5,495 nucleotides of DNA, from the NCBI GenBank assembly GCA_018672815.1, contig JABHDX010000114.1, positions 1 through 5,495 of the forward strand, given 5' to 3'. Position numbers and translations under genes: made by a program. The stretch's first letter is position 1. Each line of letters begins with the position of its first letter. The notes below the pieces were generated by a model. That model was given only the letters and a program-made list of their open reading frames with translations, was not told the origin of the DNA and did not search any database. This document shows positions 1-3,950 of this stretch, one piece after another. The DNA is from Gammaproteobacteria bacterium. Lineage in GTDB: Bacteria; Pseudomonadota; Gammaproteobacteria; UBA11654.

Positions 1-161
1 TCTTTATTGTGGGTGGAATTATTGTTGAAAGACTTGCTTATGAGAATTATATCTATGGATGTATAGAATACTATGGAGCAAGTGCTATGGTATATCCTGG
101 AGGTGAAAAAGATTATTGTTTGGATTTTAAGGGATTTTTATTGAATGAACATTTAGAGTAA
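1..161 (+). CDS. C-terminal end of an unidentified protein (5' truncated)
   Basis: An open frame with codons starting at position 3 enters from the left edge and ends at TAA 159-161, giving the last 52 residues of a protein. The visible part starts hydrophobic (FIVGGII), then has a tyrosine-rich stretch (ENYIYGCIEYYGAS) with one cysteine, a second cysteine in DYCLDF, and ends NEHLE. I do not recognise a family. The frame has no internal stop and a plausible residue mix, and no better frame competes on either strand, so it is probably a real gene end. It converges with the recombinase fragment on the opposite strand, with 31 bases between the two stop codons. Its function cannot be told from this piece. 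Confidence 0.5.
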   Translation, partial: FIVGGIIVERLAYENYIYGCIEYYGASAMVYPGGEKDYCLDFKGFLLNEHLE

Positions 162-192
162 TTCCTGGCTAATTAAGTTTCTACGATTTAGC

Positions 193-378
193 TTAACCAA
201 ATAATTCAGATTGCTCTTCTTGTATCTCTTGATAATAAACAGCTTCAATCATTGTTGATGAAGTTCCACATTGTTTCGCAATAGCAGCAATTGAAGGCTT
301 ATTAGGTGAATAGATCTGCTGAGTTATGTAGTAATGCCTTAAAGAGTAAGGAACAAGCTTATTTAGACTCCAGTTCTT
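193..378 (-). pseudogene. Truncated tyrosine recombinase (phage-type integrase), C-terminal remnant
   Basis: On the minus strand an open stretch of about 61 codons ends at TAA (193-195). It contains PYSLRHYYITQQIY, then IAAIAKQCGTSSTMIEAVYYQ. This is the end of a tyrosine recombinase catalytic domain. SLRH carries the second catalytic arginine, CGTS sits where many relatives have LGH, and the tyrosine in MIEAVYY is the expected nucleophile. It fits the phage integrase branch that reads YSLRHTYAT...MGTSVxMIExHY. The N-terminal arm, core-binding domain, first arginine and catalytic lysine are all missing. The frame is closed upstream by TAG (379-381) and has no obvious start, so I call it a remnant. 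It lies just downstream of the polymerase-like gene on the same strand. It belongs to a different integrase branch from the intact one at the right end, so it records a separate recombinase. Confidence 0.75.
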
Positions 379-401
379 CTAAAAGCTTGTCGAGCATTTC
401 A

Positions 402-1796
402 TTATAGGTTCTTTATCTGACTCATTAAGGAGTATTTCTTACAGATTTCACAGCCTGCTGTTGTATAGATGAAGTCCTTAACCATTGGATAATGCTCTTC
501 AGGTACGATCAGCTCATCATAAACTGTTAAGACTGCAAAATCGTAGTTCTCAATGAAGGACATTGCCAAGTGGTGAATCATATTGGCTTCTTCAAATTGG
601 ATAATCTGTCCTGCTATCTTTCCTTTTAAGAAGTAGTCTTTTATTCTCCAATGCTTCTTCAGGATTGCATCTACTAATTCTATATTCTTCATTCGACACT
701 TCTTCCAAGCTACAACCTCTTCAGGTGTTGCTTTTCTTTCAGGGTTTGTTCCATTAAGCCATTCGTTAAATACTCTACTGACAGAAGGTCTACCTTTAAC
801 ATTAAACATTATTAGAACCATCTGTTTCACAATGTCTCTTGGAACATTATGGATGTAGTAGGCATCTTCTTCAGCTCTTCCTTCTTCGATTAGTTCCTTG
901 TTAGTTTCCTGTTGATGCCAACCTAGTCCTTCTGATAGATAACACAGATTGATATGACAACATGGGAAGTCTGCTTTCAGAACTTTCTTTCCATTTATTG
1001 CAATTTCTTTTCTATCTGCTCTTTCAAAAGGTGTTGATTGCCAATAGCCACCTGAACGACCACCAAAGTTAAAGTTGTAGTTATCCATTTCAATCCAAAG
1101 CTTATCTATGTCCTGTTTAGTTTTCTCATAGTCATAGTAGTTTCTGAAGTTCCTATAGAGATGAATCTTCTGTCCACCTTTGCCAAACTCTGCAACCTCA
1201 TGTTCACCTTTGGCAGTAGTGTATGGAATCAAGATGTTGTGTTCATTGAGGTAGTTATTGTACTGAGACATAAGCATTTCAATGTGTGTTGTGTATTCAT
1301 CATAATCAAACTCAAGGTTCTCATCTGTAAGCCTGTCTCGCAGACGAACATAAAAGCTAGACTGACTGATGATAGTTTTCTTGTTGATCCCTAAAGAGAT
1401 TGCAAAGTCTATGCTCTGTTGAGTCACATGAAACTCTGACCTATTGGGTCTAGGCTCATCTTTCTTTCTTGGTGATGATTTAATTCCACCTAATACCTTT
1501 CCTTGAATGAGTTTATCTATAACCGCTATCAGAGATGAATACTTAACCTCACTAGGATTAAACCTATATGGGATTTGTTTCTTATCTCTTGAATACAACC
1601 ATATACCCATATCCTTATGAGGATTATCAACGATGTTGCATAGGATCAGTTTAAGTGCATTGAGTTGATTCTTATTCCAAGTCCTGTTGTCTTTACCTAA
1701 GTCTAATGAAGGTGTTAATTCACGAGGTAAACCATCGCTAATCATCTCTTTAGTTAGTTCAATATCAGAGGTTAGGAAGTAGTCTAGCGTAGGCAT
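402..1796 (-). CDS. Polymerase-palm-like protein of a mobile element (family A / single-subunit polymerase resemblance)
   Basis: A 464-residue protein, probably a nucleic-acid polymerase that replicates or primes a mobile element. Residues about 40-130 look like a winged-helix region (SSLIAVIDKLIQGKVLGGI, then SEFHVTQQ). FGGRSGGYWQ (244-253) is followed by an R-rich stretch and INGKKVLKADF, with Asp276 in the place of motif A of family A polymerases (usually a DYS-like block followed by LH). PRDIVKQMVLIMFN (319-332) has the Arg-x3-Lys layout of motif B (Arg320, Lys324), although the spacing to the aromatic residue is one short of classical PolA. AVLTVYDELIVPEEH (421-435) matches motif C, usually HDS or HDE, with Asp427; the normal His is Tyr here. 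I recall similar GGRFYGGWWQ...ELDYSGLHP proteins as unnamed genes beside integrases. The start at 1796 is the first ATG after an in-frame stop, with only a weak ribosome site. The 3' end may be frameshifted: an overlapping frame adds YNEMLDKLLEELESK. Function is inferred from motifs alone. Confidence 0.7.
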   Translation of the reverse strand: MPTLDYFLTSDIELTKEMISDGLPRELTPSLDLGKDNRTWNKNQLNALKLILCNIVDNPHKDMGIWLYSRDKKQIPYRFNPSEVKYSSLIAVIDKLIQGKVLGGIKSSPRKKDEPRPNRSEFHVTQQSIDFAISLGINKKTIISQSSFYVRLRDRLTDENLEFDYDEYTTHIEMLMSQYNNYLNEHNILIPYTTAKGEHEVAEFGKGGQKIHLYRNFRNYYDYEKTKQDIDKLWIEMDNYNFNFGGRSGGYWQSTPFERADRKEIAINGKKVLKADFPCCHINLCYLSEGLGWHQQETNKELIEEGRAEEDAYYIHNVPRDIVKQMVLIMFNVKGRPSVSRVFNEWLNGTNPERKATPEEVVAWKKCRMKNIELVDAILKKHWRIKDYFLKGKIAGQIIQFEEANMIHHLAMSFIENYDFAVLTVYDELIVPEEHYPMVKDFIYTTAGCEICKKYSLMSQIKNL

Positions 1797-1863
1797 ATAA
1801 CCACTATAAACTATTTACTTGCTAGTACACACACTTATGGGTCGTAGAAAACCTGTATATATC

Positions 1864-1886
1864 CTCTATTATCCTCCTCCTTCTCT
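1864..1886 (+). repeat. Pyrimidine-rich 23-bp direct repeat A, copy 1
   Basis: This 23-bp pyrimidine-rich stretch (begins CTCTATTATCCTCC) is identical to 1976-1998. It marks the left edge of the 112-bp mini-unit. Similarity continues loosely after it: both copies are followed by TTAT...ATAGA and then AACTTGT. The flank to its left (to 1863) is not shared with the second copy. Confidence 0.85.
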
Positions 1887-1905
1887 CTCTTATTTATAGA
1901 GTAAT

Positions 1906-1932
1906 ACATGTAAGAACTTGTAAAACTTGTAA
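1906..1932 (+). repeat. Three tandem 9-bp units (ACATGTAAG, then AACTTGTAA twice)
   Basis: Two perfect head-to-tail copies of AACTTGTAA (1915-1923 and 1924-1932) are preceded by a related ACATGTAAG (1906-1914). A further AACTTGT begins at 2015. Short phased repeats between divergent genes can be binding sites for a regulator or replication initiator, but the units are short and AT-rich and no partner protein is evident. Confidence 0.4.
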
Positions 1933-1956
1933 AGTATTAAGAGTTAATGCTGCCGA

Positions 1957-1998
1957 AATAGTGATAGTAGTTATTCTCTATTATCCTCCTCCTTCTCT
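1957..1998 (+). repeat. Composite junction: repeat B (1957-1979) overlapping repeat A (1976-1998)
   Basis: The 23-bp repeat B (contains ATAGTGATAGTAGTTATT) runs directly into the second copy of repeat A, sharing the four bases CTCT at 1976-1979. At 1864 only A is present and at 2681 only B is present. This B/A composite is therefore the internal junction expected between two tandem units that each start with A and end with B. Confidence 0.8.
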
Positions 1999-2066
1999 TC
2001 TATCCTTCTTATAGAACTTGTGATAGCTGTAAGATTTAATCTCATAAATTAGTTATAGTTATTGTT

Positions 2067-2141
2067 ATGAAAAGAACAGTCTTAATCCCACTTCTTCTAT
2101 CTACATTCCTTCTTGTGGGTTGTGTCAGCTTTTATGACTGA
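2067..2141 (+). CDS. 24-residue lipoprotein (lysis-protein-like or entericidin-like in size)
   Basis: A 24-codon frame encodes an almost bare lipoprotein signal. It has a basic start (MKR), a hydrophobic core (VLIPLLLSTFLLV) and a lipobox LVGC with Cys19, then only VSFYD. Lipid modification and cleavage at Cys19 would leave a six-residue lipopeptide. Residue +2 is Val rather than Asp, so in enterobacterial terms it would not be retained in the inner membrane. No clear Shine-Dalgarno precedes the ATG. The next gene starts 28 bases after its stop and has a good ribosome site, so the two are probably co-transcribed. Known tiny lipoproteins include colicin lysis proteins and entericidins, but this one is shorter and I do not assign it to either. 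It could also act as a leader peptide for the next gene. The signal pattern is clear; expression is unproven. Confidence 0.6.
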   Translation: MKRTVLIPLLLSTFLLVGCVSFYD

Positions 2142-2169
2142 TCTATATTTTTAAAACTAAGAGGTAACA

Positions 2170-2682
2170 ATGAAAAAGACAATAGTAGGCGCTTTGATTA
2201 TCGGTGGTTTGATCGGAGGTGCGATTCTTTTAACCAATCCTAAAACCCATAAACCTATTCATCAGATAACTCCCGACATGGATATGGTCTGGATGAGTGA
2301 TGATTTAAATATGAGAAGCCAAGATGGTGACAAACATATCGTTATCAAAAAAATGAGAAAGCCACACGAGGAACATGTTTTTACAGAGAAATCTAATGGT
2401 AAATTCATTATTAAAATGGATTCTGAGAACCCTGAAGATATAGATATTGACTTGGATAAGATCTTAAATGAGATAACTGAAGGTGTATCCGATGAGCATT
2501 ATAATCTTAACATCAATATTAGTGTTAAAGTTGATTCTGAAGGTGCAATTAAAAGCTTAGATGGACTAACTGATTCTATTATTAAATCTGTGAACCAAAC
2601 AATCGAAGGATTATCAGACAATATCGATATTCAAGTGTCTGTTGAATCTCCAGTATCCAAATCATCTGATGACCCGAAATAA
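2170..2682 (+). CDS. Membrane-anchored or secreted protein of unknown function, 170 residues
   Basis: The N-terminus (MKK, then a glycine-rich hydrophobic segment at residues 5-22 with GGLIGG) is a signal or signal-anchor sequence. There is no lipobox cysteine and no cysteine at all. The rest is soluble and acidic. Strand-like alternating segments (KHIVIKKM at 56-62, GKFIIKMD at 77-84, NLNINISVKV at 112-121, NIDIQVSVES at 151-160) surround a likely amphipathic helix at about 123-150, and the tail is Ser/Asp-rich. This suggests a small beta-rich periplasmic domain tethered to the inner membrane. I recognise no family. A good ribosome site, AAGAGG at 2159-2164, sits five bases before the ATG and supports the start. 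The gene follows the tiny lipoprotein in the same direction and ends in five in-frame stops (TAA TAG TGA TAG TAG). Its position inside a repeat-bounded unit suggests cargo. Confidence 0.75.
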   Translation: MKKTIVGALIIGGLIGGAILLTNPKTHKPIHQITPDMDMVWMSDDLNMRSQDGDKHIVIKKMRKPHEEHVFTEKSNGKFIIKMDSENPEDIDIDLDKILNEITEGVSDEHYNLNINISVKVDSEGAIKSLDGLTDSIIKSVNQTIEGLSDNIDIQVSVESPVSKSSDDPK

Positions 2683-2703
2683 TAGTGATAGTAGTTATTC
2701 TCT
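2681..2703 (+). repeat. 23-bp direct repeat B, copy 2
   Basis: Identical over 23 bp to 1957-1979. It overlaps the last two bases of the stop codon of the 170-residue gene. Before the exact match, both copies also share an approximate TG...CCGAAAT, so the relatedness reaches back into the 3' end of the gene. The sequence after CTCT (2700-2703) differs from that after copy 1, marking the right edge of the unit. Confidence 0.85.
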
Positions 2704-2757
2704 TGTAGTCTAAATCCTCGCGCCAAAAGTATATTTCTTAACAATATATCCATGCAT

Positions 2758-2791
2758 ATACAAACTCAGCAACAGCGGAATGAGTTTGTAT
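2758..2791 (+). repeat. Inverted repeat, 11-bp perfect stem, overlapping a start codon
   Basis: ATACAAACTCA (2758-2768) pairs perfectly with TGAGTTTGTAT (2781-2791) around a 12-base loop. It is not followed by a T-run, so it is not a standard terminator. The right arm covers the first two bases of the ATG at 2790, so in RNA the hairpin could hide that start. A DNA-binding or recombination site is the other possibility. Confidence 0.6.
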
Positions 2792-3023
2792 GTCACAGTT
2801 TATGAATAAACTGAGTAATCTTAATTTTTTTTTAATTTGGGTTTTTGGTTTTTTTGTTCTCCTGTCATTTGATTTATTTGTAGAAGGTTTTGTATTTGAA
2901 TGGTTGGAATGGAATGGTACAAACAAAAATGATTGGTTTTTTGTTCTTTGGTGGGGGTTGGTTGTTGTTTGGTTTTTAAAAGGTTCAATATCTCTATATC
3001 AAAGATTAAAAAATGATGAATAA
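2790..3023 (+). CDS. Small two-helix membrane protein of unknown function
   Basis: A 77-residue protein with two strongly hydrophobic segments, about residues 11-33 (FFLIWVFGFFVLLSF) and 49-64 (WFFVLWWGLVVVWFL). An acidic, Trp-rich loop (EGFVFEWLEW) joins them, and the tail is charged (YQRLKNDE). The positive tail and lysine near the N-terminus suggest both ends face the cytoplasm. No family is recognised. The start is uncertain: the ATG at 2790 lies in a hairpin arm and has no strong ribosome site, and Met5 at 2802 is an alternative. The opposite-strand frame over 2738-2926 reads as a low-quality shadow, so this strand is preferred. It follows the repeat-bounded unit and may be a stand-alone gene. 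Confidence 0.55.
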   Translation: MSQFMNKLSNLNFFLIWVFGFFVLLSFDLFVEGFVFEWLEWNGTNKNDWFFVLWWGLVVVWFLKGSISLYQRLKNDE

Positions 3024-3330
3024 AAAAACCGTTACATACAAAACAAATCAGCAGCTGTCAACAGCTTGGAAAAGTCTTCTTCAATAGATTGTTTAGTATT
3101 CTTTTGTACACTTCAAAAATTACATATCGCTATGGTTTTCAATGAGTATGGTTATGGTCTAGATAGCTGATAAGTGCTATATAAAAAAATAATACTGTAT
3201 TTTTATAATAAACAGAAATTGTTCTTTTTATATTGTTTAATTCTTTATATATAACAAAATATTTTTATGCTTAATGAAAATAAAAATTTAATATAAGTTA
3301 TATTTTAAACAATCAAATAAAGGTTATGAA
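3024..3330. other. AT-rich intergenic stretch
   Basis: No clear gene is seen. The frame of the preceding membrane protein stays open for a further 48 codons after its TAA, to TGA at 3168-3170, without a convincing start or known motif. A 14-bp dyad AGCTGTCAACAGCT lies at 3053-3066 and could be a small operator. From about 3180 the DNA becomes extremely AT-rich, typical of a promoter zone. TATAAT at 3204-3209 is a candidate -10, but no good -35 sits at the right distance. The carbonic anhydrase has a ribosome site, AAAGG, just before position 3323. Confidence 0.4.
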
Positions 3331-3900
3331 ATGACAACAAGTAATAATTTAAATAATGTAATTAATTCCAATAATTCTTATGCTGAGAATTTTACAAAAG
3401 GAGATTTAATAATATTTCCTAGTAAAAAGTTCTCAATTCTAACTTGTATGGATGCGAGATTAGACCCTGCTAAATTTGCTGGACTAGCAGAAGGAGATGC
3501 ACATGTCATAAGAAATGCAGGAGGTAGAGCAACAGATGATGCAATAAGATCTTTAATTATATCTCATAAACTCTTAGGAACTGTTGAATGGTTTGTTATA
3601 CATCATACTAATTGTGGAATGGAACTTTTTACTGATGAAATAATTGGAGATTTGTTAGAAAAAGATTTGGAAACATCTCAATTTGATGGAACTAATTGGA
3701 CAAGTGACAATAAAAACATGAGTAATAAAAAAGGATCTAATAGTGGTAAATATATCAAATGGTTTGCCTTTAAAGGATTAGAAAAAAGCGTAATTGATGA
3801 CGTGTTAAAAATAAAAAAACATGATTTAGTGCCTGGTCATATTAAAGTGTATGGTTTCATTTACGATGTAACAAGTGGCAAACTAATTTCAGTTGAATAA
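3331..3900 (+). CDS. Beta-class carbonic anhydrase (small, Rv1284-like)
   Basis: A zinc enzyme of 189 residues, expected to interconvert CO2 and bicarbonate in the cytoplasm. All beta-class hallmarks are present. CMDARLD (39-45) gives zinc ligand Cys39 and the Asp41/Arg43 dyad. HVIRNAGG (58-65) is the conserved core, and HHTNCGM (91-97) gives zinc ligands His92 and Cys95. The layout (ACMDAR, EGxAHVIRNAGG, TDDxIRSL, LLGTxEWFVIHHTxCGM, and a C-terminal GFIYDVTSGKL) follows the short subclass typified by mycobacterial Rv1284. Carbonyl sulfide hydrolase of Thiobacillus is related to this subclass, so COS hydrolysis is an alternative activity. The start is supported by AAAGG about eight bases upstream. 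The gene looks richer in AT than the polymerase-like gene, which may mean a different origin. It faces the integrase gene convergently, with a shared terminator. Confidence 0.93.
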   Translation: MTTSNNLNNVINSNNSYAENFTKGDLIIFPSKKFSILTCMDARLDPAKFAGLAEGDAHVIRNAGGRATDDAIRSLIISHKLLGTVEWFVIHHTNCGMELFTDEIIGDLLEKDLETSQFDGTNWTSDNKNMSNKKGSNSGKYIKWFAFKGLEKSVIDDVLKIKKHDLVPGHIKVYGFIYDVTSGKLISVE

Positions 3901-3919
3901 AAAATAAAGAGAAACTTGT

Positions 3920-3950
3920 AAAGCTGTTAACTACTAACTGCTTTTGGTTT
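3920..3950. terminator. Probable bidirectional terminator between convergent genes
   Basis: AAAGCTGTTA (3920-3929) pairs with TAACTGCTTT (3935-3944) with one T-T mismatch around the loop ACTAC. The right side runs into TTTTGGTTTTCTC. On the other strand the stem is followed by ACAAGTTTCTC and then a T-rich run opposite 3898-3906. It lies 20 bases after the carbonic anhydrase stop and overlaps the last codons and stop of the integrase, so it can end transcripts from both sides. Confidence 0.5.

Larger units (their letters stand above)
1864..1975 (+). repeat. 112-bp mini-unit, probable collapsed copy of the 724-bp unit to its right
   Basis: This stretch begins with repeat A and ends with repeat B up to the CTCT shared with the next unit, exactly as the 724-bp unit at 1976-2699 does. 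Its right end reads CTG CCG AAA TAG TGA TAG TAG. The gene at 2170-2682 ends CCG AAA TAA TAG TGA TAG TAG, so the mini-unit seems to keep the last codons and trailing stops of a related gene without its body. It is either an empty cassette or a tandem copy with an internal deletion. The repeat ends are seen directly; the history is inferred. Confidence 0.6.
1797..2066. promoter_or_regulatory. Divergent intergenic region built from repeats
   Basis: This 270-bp gap lies between the leftward polymerase-like gene and the rightward lipoprotein gene, so it should hold promoters for both. It is dominated by repeats described separately: two copies of a pyrimidine-rich 23-mer, one copy of a second 23-mer, and tandem 9-mers. 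I see no convincing -35/-10 pair. The best rightward -10 candidate is TATAGT at 2054-2059. It lies so close to the ATG at 2067 that the transcript would be nearly leaderless, which would fit the lack of a ribosome site there. For the leftward gene, TTTACA-like and TATAAA hexamers occur on the minus strand around 1895-1930, but with about 20 bp spacing. Confidence 0.35.
1976..2703 (+). other. 724-bp repeat-bounded unit (cassette-like) carrying two secreted-protein genes
   Basis: The unit starts at CTCT plus repeat A and ends in repeat B plus CTCT. It holds the 24-residue lipoprotein and the 170-residue anchored protein, both pointing right. The right repeat begins on the last two bases of the stop codon of the second gene, so the unit closes immediately after that gene, as in a compact cassette. 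No recombination site with integron attC folding or GTTRRRY box is evident. A plain tandem duplication through the CTCT microhomology would leave the same ends. Confidence 0.5.

Noticed and set aside
1161..1394. 77-codon open frame on the plus strand inside the polymerase-like gene
   Set aside because: Antisense shadow of a motif-bearing gene; no ribosome site and no recognisable protein.
1976..2703. Integron cassette with attC site
   Set aside because: No GTTRRRY/RYYYAAC boxes or attC-like fold at the junctions, and the integrase present has a DUF4102-type arm domain rather than the IntI insert.
1957..2703. Insertion sequence bounded by target-site duplications
   Set aside because: No transposase or terminal inverted repeats; 23-bp repeats are long for target duplications and one overlaps a gene end.
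2738..2926. 62-codon frame on the minus strand opposite the membrane protein
   Set aside because: Lys/Ser-rich product without structure; the opposite strand encodes two clean membrane helices.
3913..3923. AACTTGTAAAG shared with 1924-1934 as a further unit junction
   Set aside because: An 11-base match is expected by chance in AT-rich DNA of this length, and it is explained by the terminator context.
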